Shown: positions 35,126 through 47,104, counted from the stretch's first letter. The stretch is 64,000 nt of DNA from Stromatinia cepivora (GCA_014898415.1 RCTD01000007.1:1364001-1428000); one strand, 5' to 3'. The notes: generated by a model from the letters alone, not told the origin. Program-made: numbers and translations.

Positions 35126-35769
35126 AGTCAATAAAAATAATTTGAAATTTGTCAAGATTGATCAGGGGGGATCAATTTAAATACCCAGGTTTGGGCTTCA
35201 GAGGATTTGATCGCGAAGAATAATTCTTGGATGATTACAATGCTGAAGAGTTTTGCTGCTGGTGTGTATTTTTTTCCTTTGGTTTACAGTCCTTTAATCC
35301 CCTTGTCCTTCCTTCCCCTCTTTTCCTTCCTCTTTCTTCCTATGCTCAATCACCCAGCCCTTCTTTCATCCCTTCTTTTATTCTTTCTCCCGTCTCTCTT
35401 TTCATTTCCTCATCTATTTCTTCTTTTCCCTTCTTTTTTTCTTTGTTTTTCCTTCTTTTTTTTCCCTTCCTTCCCCCCAACACCACTAACTTCCCCCTTC
35501 CCCTCCTCCCGTCTCCCCACTAACCCCCCCCCCAAAGGCTACTACATATTCCGCCACGAGATCATCGCACTCACGGGGCCAGCACCCTCAACGGCGCCCA
35601 AAACTACCCCTTCTGTCTCAACATCGATGTGACCGGATCCGGAACCGCTAATCCGGTTGGGGTACCTGCAACGAGTTTTTATAAGGCGACGGATCCGGGG
35701 ATTTTTCTTATTCCTTATGTGATGTTGGTTAATTATACGGTCCTGGGGCCGGCGCTGTGGAGTGGTTAG
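35126..35769 (+). pseudogene. 3' remnant of an AA9 (GH61) polysaccharide monooxygenase gene
   Basis: The remnant starts VNKNNLKFVKIDQGG, then after a shift reads NTQVWASEDLIAKNNSWMIT and FAAG. A 276-nt intron (35262-35537) joins to GYYIFRHEIIAL. A missing base near 35570 shifts the frame into GASTLNGAQNYPFCLNIDV, then SGTANPVGVPATSFYKATDP and YTVLGPALWSG, ending at TAG 35767-35769. This is the classic AA9 C-terminal half, which carries the second copper-site surroundings (RHEIIAL, GAQNYP). The N-terminal half, with the copper-binding first His and the HxGP region, is absent. To the left lie only about 60 bp and then the ATT tract. AA9 enzymes cleave cellulose oxidatively. This copy cannot. 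Confidence 0.82.
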
Positions 35770-36213
35770 GTGGGGGTGGGGAAAGGGAGGAATGGGGGGG
35801 TGGGCTGTGGGGAGTTGGTGAGGTGATTGGTGGGTAGGGGGTGAGTGCGAGGATTTTTGGGGGCTGATTGATTTTTGAAGGATGAGGGATGAGATGAGAT
35901 GAGTGTGTGTGAATCGAGGTTTGCTTGGGAAGGGCTGATGGGAGTGAACTGTATATTTGGGATTGAAAATAGGCTGTAGGTTGAATGGAAAGAGCACATA
36001 CGCGAACAAATTCTCGTTGATGTCACGGTACTGTCTAGGAAGAACCGGTCTGCTCCAAAGTAAAGTCCTTTACTTTTTCACGGGAAAGGTCTGTGTATAA
36101 AGTTAAGATCTGATGAAGTGAATAGTTGTTATAATGAAACATCATATTCTACCGATCCGAATCAATTTGATACCACCAGAAGAAGTATGCACATCCAAAA
36201 ACAAGCGACTCCC
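35770..36213. other. Intergenic, G-rich then mixed
   Basis: 3' flanks of the AA9 remnant and of the minus-strand gene to the right. The part 35770-35850 is G-rich on the plus strand. No gene seen. Confidence 0.5.
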
Positions 36214-37745
36214 CTAAAACTTAACCAGAGTATTATTTTCCTTAAAACGCAAAATAATTCCTTTCTCCATTTTTCCCCCACATGCCCCCTTATCCAACCT
36301 CAACTTTTCATCCTCATACTTATCCGCCGTTCCAACTCTCCAAACCCATGCTGGACCTATTGCATGATCGGGATTCTTGTCACTAACTACCCTCTCTACA
36401 ACCATTACACCCATCACGCAGTCTCCATTATCATTAGTAATGGTATTATCCAATACATATCTCCAACTCTCTGAGGCCCACATAGATCTATTCCCTTCAT
36501 GCATTTTCCTGTCTTTTATTATCTCTACTCGTAAAGTACGTAATGCTTTGAAATTGGGTAAGAGTCTTTCGATAAATCTATGAATCCCGGTACAAGAATT
36601 TGATCGGAGTCTTAGGTGGCGAAGAGAGGAATAGACGAGAGGTAGTTGAGCGGAGAGAGGTGTTGAAGGACTGTTTTGCGTGTTAGTATTTTGTTTTGAT
36701 CTCAGTTGTGCAGTCAATATGTCGAATAATCCGGTTTAGCAGTCTAGATGGAAAATCTTATAATATTTAAAAGATCATCATCTTCAAAAAGGCTTCTTTT
36801 TGGATGGATTGAATAATTCAAATGGTTTTATACTCCAAAATATTCGAGTGTTCCCAATGACTTGGATATTGTAAAAATTCCCAGATATTAATCAATCAAA
36901 AAAAACCTCCAAAAGCCTCCCATTGCCGGACTGCAATCCAGACTACTGGAAAATCTGAGTAGTTCCAAAAACAGGAAAACTTACAATACCCTCAAAGGCA
37001 GCGCCTCAGAAAATCCAAAAATCTCCGCATTAAACGCATTATACCCCCCTTTCCGTTGTCTCTCAACACCGAACGTAAAATTATTAATAGAATAAAAAGC
37101 CCTCTTCGCTTCAATCAACAGTTCAGCCGAACCATACATTTCCACCGCTTGAAGCAAAACCGGTTTTCCATATCCGTATCCATTATCGCTAATATGTGGT
37201 TTCAGAAGTACATAACCGTATATCAATTCCCTGATTTCAGTTGGGAGTGAACGGAATCTGAATTTTTTGTTTCTAAGAAGTGGTTGAGGTTTGTGTATGG
37301 AAAGTGTTTGTGAAGTTGCGCTGGGGATATTCATGCGAGGAATTGGTTTTCGCTTCCTGTTTGCTTCCTCCTTGCTTGCTTCCTCCTTGCTTGCTTCCTC
37401 CTTGCTTGCTTCCTCCTTGCTTGCTTCCTCCTTGCTTGCTTCCTCCTTGCTTGCTTCCTCCTTGCTTGCTTCCTCCTTGCTTGCTTCCTCCTTGCTTGCT
37501 TCCTCCTTGCTTGCTTCCTCCTTGCTTGCTTCCTCCTTGCTTGCTTCCTCCTTGCTTGCTTCCTCCTTGCTTGCTTCCTCCTTGCTTGCTTCCTCCTTTC
37601 TCACGCTCGAGCATTTGACATCCAGATCCGATGCAAGACCATCCAAGCGCCGTATCCATGGATAATTCCTGATCCCCGGCGTTGGATAATATGAAAGATC
37701 CGGGAGGAAATCAACAGACTTTTGGCTATGATTTTTCATGCTCAT
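36214..37745 (-). CDS. DUF7730/2EXR-like protein with KEEAS repeat
   Basis: Two exons, 37745-36985 and 36670-36214, join across a 314-nt intron (GTAAGT, TACTAAC branch, AACAG), giving 405 residues. The phase is consistent and the joint reads RV-F-PSTPLSAQLPLVYSSLRH. The N-terminal quarter contains ~16 tandem KEEAS pentapeptides, coded by a 15-bp minisatellite and followed by a basic patch. The domain starts FRFRSLPTEIRELIYGYVLL, the F-box-like helix of DUF7730/2EXR proteins. It continues EAKRAFYSINNFTFGVERQ, and exon 2 has HLRLRSNSCTGIHRFIERLL. Start ATG 37745 lies 27 bases inside the open frame, which otherwise begins at TTG. The intron is unusually long because it appears to contain a small inverted-repeat element. 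Function unknown; the open frame suggests a live gene. Confidence 0.68.
36845..36957. mobile_element. Possible second copy of the small TIR element, in an intron
   Basis: The right part, CATTGCCGGACTGCAATCC followed by AGACTACTGG, resembles the right end of the element at 4914-5048 (CATTGTTGGACTCCAGTCC, GGACTATTGG). It is also preceded by a similar A-run. The left terminus is poorly conserved. It lies wholly within the intron of the KEEAS gene. Confidence 0.4.
37366..37597. repeat. 15-bp coding minisatellite (CTTGCTTGCTTCCTC)n
   Basis: About 15-16 essentially identical 15-bp units, in frame in the minus-strand gene where each unit encodes KEEAS. All six frames stay open across it, so overlapping frames there are artefacts. 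Confidence 0.95.
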
Positions 37746-38859
37746 GATTTCGGGACTGAGGTGTCGTCCCAACTAGGTTAACCTTGGAGATTTAGCGTCA
37801 AAAGTGATAATTGAATCAAATATCACAATGGATGAAGCCTTTTTTCGTAGATGGAATATGATTCCGTTTTTAGAGGAATTGTGTTGGTGGATGATTGGAT
37901 CAGTATTTGATATTCGATTTTTGTGTATATATCGATGTGTGGTATAATATGTTTTGGTTTTGTCGTCGGAGAACTAGAGAAGTTAAATGGTCACGTGATG
38001 ATTTTAGTCTCTGCTAGCATTTAGCAACGGCAATGGCTTCTATTCCAGCGTGTCATATAATCTTCTAAACAATAAAAAGTTATATTAATTCCCAAATTCA
38101 TTTTTTTAACACAAGCCTCGCAAATTTATCTAATTAAGCCATATCATACCAGTGAGAGCTGTTAGAGAGATAGACATAAGAAAAATCATCTATTATTTGT
38201 ATCCTACTCAAGAAAATACGGTCTACAACCAACATACCTAAACTCTCCACATACATCAAAAGCGAATAATACCACTAATACCTCGTAACCCAGTATCACC
38301 CACCTTAAACTTACCAGAGATTTTTCGAAGTTCAAAATCTTTCCTTCTTTAGGCTTTCATTCAGAACGCTTTCTTTCTCTCCAATCGCCATTTTTGTATT
38401 TGGGGCATTCTGATCAACCCTTTTATAGGGGAGCTTAGTCCGGGTAGTGATTATAGAAATAGGAAGTATATCAAGGTCCTTGATTCTTTTATATGATGTG
38501 ACTGTGAGGATGGAAGTAGTGCATTGTTGAAAGGTGTGAATTGGATTTAGGGAATGTGACATGGTGAAGATCGTAACGAACCGTGTATGGTACAAGGTAG
38601 AAGCTAACACCGCTTCTGTATGTGATGAATTCAGTAGGAGTTACCCAGCATAATTTTCGCATTTTTCTTGCTGCGGTCGTAAATTCGAGCCTTTTTGTAT
38701 CTTTTCCGGACTCAGACACCCCATTAAATATTACCAGCCCTATCTTCAGCTATGTCAAATTGACCGTTGCTGTTTTTGTCAAGGTGAAACGTGAAGTTTT
38801 GTTGGTCCTTGGTTGCTACATGTCCAAATCATGAGCTTCCAATGTAACTTTTAGGACCA
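37746..38859. other. Intergenic
   Basis: 5' flank of the KEEAS gene and 3' flank of the AlkB-like gene. Open frames at 38332-38834 have no recognisable content. Confidence 0.45.
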
Positions 38860-40247
38860 CTAATTTCGGCCTGAATTTTTGTTTTTGTCGTTCCACACCG
38901 GATTACCATCATCATCGAATTCAGCCCATTCAAAATGTGTACACCCTTCCTTTCCAGGAACATTTCCCGCGTGGCACATCCAAAAATATCGACCCAGATT
39001 CTCCTTCTTCCTTTGAACAGCCCTCAATACAGTCGGTACCCCACATTTGCATTTCGGCGTGAATTTAGGATGTAATGAAGGTTTGTAGTCTCGATAGGTG
39101 ATATTGATTCGTCTATTTCCCGAAATTGGATGAGGATCTATGGCTTGTGCTGGTGCAATACTATGCTTCCAAGTTTCTTGCATTTCGGCATGCATGACCA
39201 ACAAGGAGTTATGTGGGAGGTGAATAGCGATTTGACCTTCTGCATCCGATGATTCTTTGCTTTTCTCTGTCAAATCTGATTCTTGGGGGACGATTTGTCG
39301 AACACGAAATTCACGGGCAACACCCAAAGATATCGATCCTATCACCGCACGTGGCCCAAGGTAGGTGAGCTGATCGCTATGGTATCCCACACTCTCTGCG
39401 CCACCATTATAGCAGTTCACAAATGCTGCGTTGGGCTTCCATTTTTCAGGTGATTGGTACTTAAGCTTTCGGCCATTGGGATAGTGTGATTTGATTCGTT
39501 TTGCGACTTCTGAATTGACAGCATCCTGAACTTTTGGCGAGATCTTCCTCATTTGTGGAGTAAGCTGGCGAACATCCTGCAAGTCATCAAGTCAGCAATC
39601 CAAAATCTTGAATGTTTGGTTTTACTCACCGTTAAAAGATCACCATTATAGATATATTCAGTCTTCTGAGCCTTTTGTTCTTCCAGACTCTCCACATAAA
39701 AGCAAGCTGTGTGAGGACTCGTAACCACATTATCAAACAACTTAAAAGTCATCCTCTCAAAAGTCGTTGCTTCCTTCATCAATTCCTCAAGCAACGCATT
39801 GGCTTCTTCCATCGGGAGAAAATTATGTATAATAGAACAAGGAGTATGAGCTGCTACATCTTCAGGAGAATATAAATGAAGAGTTTTGCCTTTCTTAGAC
39901 AGAATTTTTGCTCGTTTTGTGGAGTTCTCACTCGAGATAAATGTAGAAAGAGAGCTTTGGTATCCTACCGCGGATGATTTCTTGGGTATTTGCAAAGAGG
40001 TAGTGTCTAGATTAAACAATGAAGCTGATGCCTTTTCGACTTCACCATTGTGATCGAGTAAAATTTCAAGAAGAACTTGTTGTTCAATGTTAGGGTGCAA
40101 AGATGATAATAGAGCCAGCTTAAAATCTGTCGTGTCATCATCCGTAATACTGAGAGCATTGATATGATCGATTGTATCTGGATTTTGTGATGATGGAGAG
40201 GAGCCAGACAGCTTTCGCTTTTTTCTTGATATAAAAGCATCCATCAT
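38860..40247 (-). CDS. AlkB-like Fe(II)/2-oxoglutarate dioxygenase with CUE and GRF zinc finger
   Basis: Two exons, 40247-39630 and 39576-38860, with a 53-nt intron; 444 residues. A nuclear-type basic start (SRKKRKL) precedes a CUE-like helix bundle at about residues 45-80 (LALLSSLHPNIEQQVLLEIL ... KASASL), which may bind ubiquitin. The dioxygenase core has the iron triad HxD (YHSDQ, His272 and Asp274) and His344 (ETWKHSI). It also has RRINITYR, whose arginines (about 362 and 368) hold 2-oxoglutarate. A GRF zinc finger closes the protein (CKCGVPTVLRAV ... GRYFWMCH ... GCTHFEWAEF, about residues 382-422) and probably contacts nucleic acid. Relatives reverse alkylation damage in DNA or RNA by oxidative demethylation. 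The domain set is known from filamentous fungi. All catalytic residues are present, so it should be active. It is transcribed divergently from PEX7. Confidence 0.9.
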
Positions 40248-41066
40248 AGAAAAGTATAGTATTCAGATACTTGGAGAGTGATCAGAGGTTGAGAAGATCC
40301 TTCTTGTTATTTGTAAGGATATTAAAAGCCAAAGATGTGGGGTGATTGACCGGTCACATATCAGAACTGTAGTATAATTAGGTAGGTTTGAAGTTATCGA
40401 ATACGGTCAGCTGACCTCCATCGTCGTTGATAAAAAAAAGGTGTAAATTCAAAAATATTATCAATCATATCACTATGTTTTATTTGTTGTTCTTAACAGA
40501 ATCAAGACCAAAAAAATGGAATTATAAAATGTTGATTTCAGAGCGAATAGTATATAATATTTATTATCTCCTTGGGAAAAGACCAAAAAAATAGAAATAG
40601 TGAAAATCAATCCTTAGATTGAAGCGTGATCATATGTATCCACATGATAGCATGAAATGATATCCCCGAGGTGCAAAAAGTACTTTGTACCATTGCATCA
40701 TCAGTTCGATAGCAGTGTTTTGTCACCCTCTGTCTCCGTCCAAGATGTAAGGAACGGATTCGGGATTCGGGATTCGGGTATCTTTTGGTTGTTGAAAACC
40801 GGCCCTTTGAATCGCTGATATTCCCGCTTGACAAACACGGATACAAAAAATGCCCGTGTTTTCGGCTCGGTCCCAAAAGATATTGAACTAAGCCATATTT
40901 GGATCCACCACCCGGATCATCTAACCGCCGAACTCCTCGGTCCAGATTCAAAATTCATGGTGGGGTCATAAAGCCTTATATTTCATCCAGATAACTTATG
41001 ACGATAATAGAGTAAATAAACCATACCATACAAGTACCACAATTTGACAACCACCACCTCTATTTC
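40248..41066. other. Divergent intergenic region (AlkB-like / PEX7)
   Basis: 819 bp between two divergent start codons, presumably carrying both promoters. No individual element can be assigned. A short open frame at 40607-40951 is not supported as a gene. Confidence 0.5.
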
Positions 41067-42255
41067 ATGACCATGTTGGAGTTTATCACTCGAGGTTTCA
41101 AAGGATCTGCTGTCAAGTACTCTCCTTTCTTCGAAGATCGAATTTGTGTGGCTGCTTCTGCCAATTATGGTCTGGTGGGAAATGGGAGACTTTACAGCCT
41201 GATGTTGACGGCGCAGGGTATCCAAGTACAGAAAACGTAAGTCATACCGGGGGTTTCGAGTTCAATTTCACTATTTCCACCATTCGTACAGCCCCAGCTG
41301 ACTTTCATCTTTCTCTCCATATAGTTTCGATACTCAAGATTCGATTTACGATTTATCATGGTCCGAATCAAACGAAAATCAAGTCGCAGTTGCATGTGGT
41401 GATGGAAGTGTAAAGTTATTCGATACCGCACTCAATGAACCATTTCCCGTAGGAAATTTCCATGAGCATAGCCGTGAAGTCTTTGCTGTTCATTGGAACT
41501 TGGTTTCAAAGGATACATTTGTTTCGAGCTCTTGGGATGGTACAATCAAATTGGTATGCAGATGTCTTCTCGCAAATTTGTCTCGTAGAGAGTATTGCTA
41601 ACTCCTTCGCTATCAGTGGAATCCGAATCGCCAAAGCTCGTTGCTTACATTACCTACACACTCTTGCACATACAGCACTGCTTTTTCTCCTCATTCGCCT
41701 TCAGTCATATCATCTGTTTCCTCAGATTCGCACTTGAGAATATTTGACCTTCGTACACCTGCGTCTGCATCCAATCATTTAGTCTCACTCATCCCAATTC
41801 ATGGTCCCCCACCAACTACAGGAACCCTAGGCGCAATCGGAAGTAATCGACAAATTTTCCCTCCATCTGAAGCTCTCACTCATGATTGGAATAAATATCG
41901 TGATGGAGTTATAGCAACTGCTGGTGTTGATCAAATGATTCGAACTTTTGATATTCGTAATCCAGGCGCTGGACCTATCGCGATTCTACAAGGACATGAC
42001 TATGCTGTTCGAAAACTAGTATGGAGTCCTCATCTTAGCGATACACTCCTAAGTGCTAGCTACGATATGTCCTGTCGCATTTGGACAGACGGCACATCAA
42101 ATGCCAGCATGCCCCGCCAACTCGGTCGTATGGATATTCACACCGAATTTGCGACTGGGGTTGACTGGTGTCTTTTTGGAGAAGGTTGGTGCGCAAGTAC
42201 TGCTTGGGATGAACGACTTCTCGTCTGGGATGTCCGTTCTGTCATGGGTGCATAA
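41067..42255 (+). CDS. pex7: Peroxisomal targeting signal 2 receptor PEX7
   Basis: Three exons, 41067-41236, 41325-41553 and 41617-42255, give 345 residues with consistent phases. The N-terminus MTMLEFITRGFKGSAVKYSP and the following AASANYGLVGNGRLY match PEX7 closely. WD40 repeats follow: IYDLSWSESNENQVAVACGD, EVFAVHWNLVSKDTFVSSSW, TYSTAFSPHSPSVISSVSSD, VIATAGVDQMIRTFDIRNPG, AVRKLVWSPHLSDTLLSASY, and a final TEFATGVDWCLFGEGWCAST blade. PEX7 is a cytosolic propeller that binds the N-terminal PTS2 signal of peroxisomal matrix proteins and works with a co-receptor for import. Length and repeat count are normal. There is a second Met two residues in; the first was used. An intact, single-copy housekeeping gene. 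Confidence 0.95.
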
Positions 42256-42779
42256 AAGTTTAATTTATTCTCCTTGCTATTTCACGGCCTCTTTTCTTCA
42301 AGTGGAGTTTGATGAGATTCTTATTTTCTACTTCTTAAATGCGTGCTTGGGAAAAGGAAATAAAATAATCTTATGAGTAATATGATACCACATGGATGGC
42401 GTTTTACCTTTTGGCGTAATGGATATGAAAGGGGAGATTTACTTAAGGGGTATTCTGTTGTAGGGTTTCAGACTTCGATGTTTCGAGGATTGTATTCAAA
42501 AGATCTTTTTGTTTCTTTTGTATTGGGTTATCGATTGTGTGTTTTTGCGTAGACTCATCTATTAGCTCATGAGGTGTGCGTTCTTGGGACCGAGTGAGCA
42601 TCAAGGCTACATTACCGTAGACTAATCTAATCGACATCCTATGCATAATCATATCTGCCTTCTTATACACATATATGTATATATGTGAACACAAGAAATA
42701 CCAACAGCATTATTCTATTCTATTTTATCCTACTCTACCCTACCATATCAATATCTCAGCATCCCCAAGACTGAAACTC
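42256..42779. other. 3' flank of PEX7
   Basis: No gene recognised. It leads into the repeat domain that starts near 42780. Confidence 0.5.
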
Positions 42780-45700
42780 GCACCGAAGTCGGGACGAAAT
42801 TAAGATGTGAGATGGGGTATATATTTGGTATTAGTACGGAAATTATATCGAGGGAGGAAATACCGATAGATGGTAAGTAGATATTTTGGATTGTTAAGAT
42901 GGGGATGGGGGATGGATTCCCGTCGGGGCGGGGCGGTAAAATGGTTAATGCTTGATGTTTGATGCGGGGAAAGGGGAAGAGGAAAGGGAAGAGGGACACT
43001 GGGATTTACGCCAGGATTTATATCGGGACTGACATCGGGACTGGCGTCGGGACTGGCGTCGGGACTTACATCGGGATTTACATCGGGACAAATATAAGAC
43101 ATGCAACCAAAAAGTATCATAGAGTATCATAGGGAAATAATTCTCCCACGAAGTAATACCGAAGTCGGGACGAGGACTTGAGATGTAAGACTAAAGGTCT
43201 AATTTTAGTTTCAGTTTATTGTAGGATTTGTGAAATGGGGAGGAGGAGAATCTTGTGGTGGAGATGTGCTGGATGCTGGATTTTGGGAGGATGGGGATGA
43301 GGATGGGGGGTATGATGGGAATATAGGTATAGGAAGCTTGTGATGGTCGGATTTATGATGAAGATGAGGTTATTGGAATCCATGGCGGGGCGGGGGATGG
43401 GGCTGAGGAGGACGAGGAGGATGGGGGAAACGTGGGAAACGTGGGAAACGAGAATGAAGCCGGGATTTATATTGGCATAAATATAAGATATACAACAATC
43501 AAACTCCAGCATACATCTCCATTCTACCCTCTTATAGTTAACTCCTAAAACATCTCGACGAGTTGTTTAAATTTTCTGGAATAAGTGATACCGGAGCTAA
43601 TAAGTCTTATAAGATTTATATTTCTTGTTTGGTTTGATTTGATTTGATTTGATTTGATTTGATTTGATTTGATTTGATTTGATTTGATTTGATTTGATTT
43701 GATTTGATTTGATTTGATTTGATTTGATTTGATTTGATTTGATTTGATTTGATTTGATTTGATTTGATTTGATTTGATTTGATTTGATTTGATTTGATTT
43801 GATTTGATTTGTTTATTTCTTGATTTTCTTGATAGATTGTTTCGTTGTTTTATATTCCACGACCTTGGGGTTTCGCTCGGGTGATTTGGGGGGGGGGGGG
43901 GGGTAGGGGCTGTTTGTAATCATACTGCCAGACTCCTCCTTTTGGCCTTCTCGAGTACAATATTTGTTCCCATTTCCCATTCCCAATTTCCATTTCCAAT
44001 CTCTCAATTCATATTTCCCAACTCAAACAACAATCAAATACACAGCCAAATCCCCCATTCTTCAATCCAACCAACGCGATAATTCTTTCCTACTCCTCAA
44101 AGTGCGAGTAGTTCCTATTTCTCCCCCCCCCCCCCCATAAAACTATTTCGATTCTCGGCTCCAAAACCAAAACCAAAACCAATTTTTAATCTTGCCTAAC
44201 ATTTTTATATCTATATATATACATCTATCTTCTTTTCCCGATATTCTTCTTGATAAAAGTATCTCGAGTTATCTCACTGAATGGAGTAAAAGTTGGGAAG
44301 TGGGATCAGCTCGGTCGAATAGAGGAATAGAGGGCTAGAGGGAGTAGCTCGGTTAGGAATTGTCTTGGATAGGGGATCGAGTGGGGCATCTGAATCGATT
44401 TGATTAGAGAAAGTGGGGGCTCTAGGAATTGGCTCGGCCAAGGACCAACTCGGCCGGCTGGACCGACTGAGCCAAAGGAGTCAACTCGATCAGCTGAATC
44501 GACTCAGCTAGATGATCAACATGGTCGGGTCGATCAGATATGCAGCCAAAACTCAATTTCTTCCATCTAACCAATTAGATCACTCTTTCCTACTTTTCTG
44601 AGAGTAGTTTTTTTTAATTAATAAACAGTGGTGCTGCTTGTTCCAATGCTTATTTTAATGGAAGTATCTTGAGTTGAATTTTTGAGCCAAAGGGATGAAT
44701 ACAGTCGGCTAGGGAATCAAGGGAGAGGAGTTAAGTTGGCTCGGTCGAGAATCAACCAGCTGACCACTTGAATAGATTTGGGCCAGAGGAGTGAGACTTG
44801 ACTCGGTCAGGAATTAATGCCGTCAGCTAACTCTAATCAGTTAGAAGAATCATCTCGAATCTGCCAGAGGACATGGGAGCCAAGCTAAATTAACTCGATA
44901 GACAATCGACGCGGTTAAGAATCAACTCGGCCAGGAATTAAGTTGGCCAGTCGAACCTATTTGGGCCAGAGAAGTGAGCTCGGCCAGGAGTGAGCTCGGC
45001 CAGGAGTGAGCTCGGCCAGGATTCAACCCAGCCAGAGATATCACTCGGGCAGGAATCAACTCGGCCCCGGGGGTTGACTCGAGCAGCTGTCACTTGGACC
45101 AGAGGAATGAGCTCGCCTAGAAATCGACTCACCCCAGAGGCATCAACTCAGCCAAGAATCGACTCGGCCAGGGATCAGATATACAACCAAACTTCTTTTT
45201 CCCTAATCTGACCAATGAGATCACTTTCTTCCACGAAAAGATATCCATATATATCAACAAAAATATTCCTTTCTTCGGTTTTCGGTTTTCCCTTCCCCCC
45301 ATCCCCGATTCCTCGGTCCCCATTTCTCAATTCAAATATCTCCCCGACTCACATATTCCCCGATTCTCTTTTCTCAATTTTCCATTTCTGAATCTTGATT
45401 CCGTTTCTCAATCACGTTTCTCAATCACGTTTCTCAATCACGTTTCCCGTCCCCTTCTAGCTCCCGAGCAAGGTATTCGGATCCTCGATTGCCGGCTTGG
45501 ACCAATATCGGATATGCAAACAAACCTTACTTTCTTAAATCTAGCCAATAAGTTCACTGCTTTCTACAAATAGAAGCTCTAGCAAGTCTCTACTCCTAAC
45601 AAAACTTCCTATTTATCGACCTCGTCTCGACCTCGTTCCCTATTTCTCAACCTCGTTCCCCTGTCCCCGATCTCTATCCCCTTTCCCGTTCCTCGTCTCG

Positions 45701-46340
45701 TTCCTCGTTCCCTATCCCTCATCCCCCGCCCCCACCCTCCTACTCTCGTTTCAACAAGCTATCTCGATTCAAATTCCCTCGTCGGCCCGAAACTAAGATA
45801 TGCAACCAAACCTCAATTTTTTCAATTTGACCAATCAGATGAATCACTTCTATGCCCAAATAGAGTAGATAACTCACTGGGATATTACTTCCTGGCACCT
45901 CTTATGTAGCTATCTCATTCCCGACCCCGTCTCGTCCCCATTCCCAATTCCCGATTTTTTGTTCCTGTTTCCCTATCCCCATTTCCCGCCGGAATTCCCA
46001 CCTTAGAGAAATCCGTTCGAGAAATTCAAATATACAACCAAACCCCCGCCCCCCGCAACCCTAACCAATCAGATCACAAAGATCACTTAATACCAGTACC
46101 TTCCACAACCAAATAAAATCTTAGTTACACATCTCAATAAAATATAGAATATGGAACTCCCCTCCTCAAAACTCTTACCTTATACAACTATCTCATACCT
46201 TATCCCTCTTTTATCCCCATTTTCTATTCCTCGATTCCCATTTCCCTTTTCCAGTTTTCTTATTTTAACCCAAAAAAAATTACACAATCAAACCCTCCCC
46301 TTTCCCAACTCCTTCTTTACCCCCCTTCCCTCCCTCATCA
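42780..46340. repeat. Diverged repeat array with recurring ATATGCAACCAAAC box
   Basis: A 3.5-kb gene-free domain. A box like AGATATGCAACCAAACCTC, usually followed 20-30 bp on by CCAATCAGATCAC, recurs near 44536, 45174, 45508, 45796 and 46025. Weaker forms occur near 43095, 43485, 44035 and 46280. Spacing is about 230-640 bp. The units before it are G-rich on the left (42.8-43.5 kb) and C-rich on the right (45.2-46.1 kb). Inner tandem motifs include an ATCGGGACTGAC-like 12-mer (43020-43090), CTCGGCCAGGAGTGAG 14-mers (44978-45013) and TTTCTCAATCACG 13-mers (45409-45448). No coding potential. Confidence 0.6.
43624..43812. repeat. (GATTT)n microsatellite
   Basis: About 37 uninterrupted copies of the pentamer GATTT, embedded in the repeat domain. 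It is followed about 80 bp later by a 16-base G run. Confidence 0.95.
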
Positions 46341-46675
46341 AAACCAATCACAATCAATCAATCAATATATCATCCTCATAACTCTCATCTCTAAAATTAA
46401 TCTCATCCCATTTTCTCATCTCATCATCTTCCCTTTTCAAATTTCTTTTCATCTCAAACTTCTTCACCATAAAAATTCCAACCTCAACCTCAATTTCAAC
46501 CTCAAACTCCAGATCCCCTCCTTTCCCTTCTCTTCCTCTCCCTTTCTTTTCTCTTCCTCTCTCTTTCCCCCATCTTCCTTCCTATGCAATAAAACCAGCA
46601 CCAAACCCACATCCATCCACGCAAACAAACATATAAACGAGCGAGTCATCCAAATCGTCTAGGGGGTGTGTCATG

Positions 46676-46819
46676 CATGCATACATACATACATACATAC
46701 ATACATACATACATACATACATACATACATACATACATACATACATACATACATACATACATACATACATACATACATACATACATACATACATACATAC
46801 ATACATACATACATACATA
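46676..46819. repeat. (CATA)n microsatellite
   Basis: About 36 copies of the tetramer CATA. Overlapping open frames on both strands are simple translations of this repeat. Confidence 0.95.
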
Positions 46820-47039
46820 AATATATACATACACATGAAGCAAAATTAACCATTATATATCTACCAAAGACTTGCCAAAGACTAACTAACTAACCACCCG
46901 AGTTTAAGTTCAAATTCAAGTTCTCAATTGTTTAAGTTTTCAATATCAATTTTCATATCACTATATCACTATATCATTACCTAGTATACATACATGCAAC
47001 TGCATCACTCATCCATATCCAATAATCACCATATATTCA

Positions 47040-47104
47040 CATACACACACACACATACACACATACACACATACACACATACACACATACACACATACAC
47101 ACAC
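47040..47104. repeat. (CA)n/(ACACACAT)n microsatellite
   Basis: CA run followed by about six ACACACAT-type 8-mers. Simple sequence with no gene. Confidence 0.85.

Noticed and set aside
35207..35632. Pro/Ser/Phe-rich open frames over 35.2-35.6 kb
   Set aside because: They translate the C/T-rich intron of the AA9 remnant.
37280..37665. Plus-strand LLPPC and LLASS repeat frames
   Set aside because: Antisense and shifted readings of the 15-bp minisatellite; the minus-strand KEEAS frame is the one joined to a conserved domain.
43020..45450. CRISPR-like or satellite array
   Set aside because: Tandem units are direct, contiguous and diverged without unique spacers, and the genome is eukaryotic; described instead as a diverged repeat domain.
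46582..46893. Open frames of repeating CMYV / YIHT on both strands
   Set aside because: Translation of the CATA tetranucleotide repeat.
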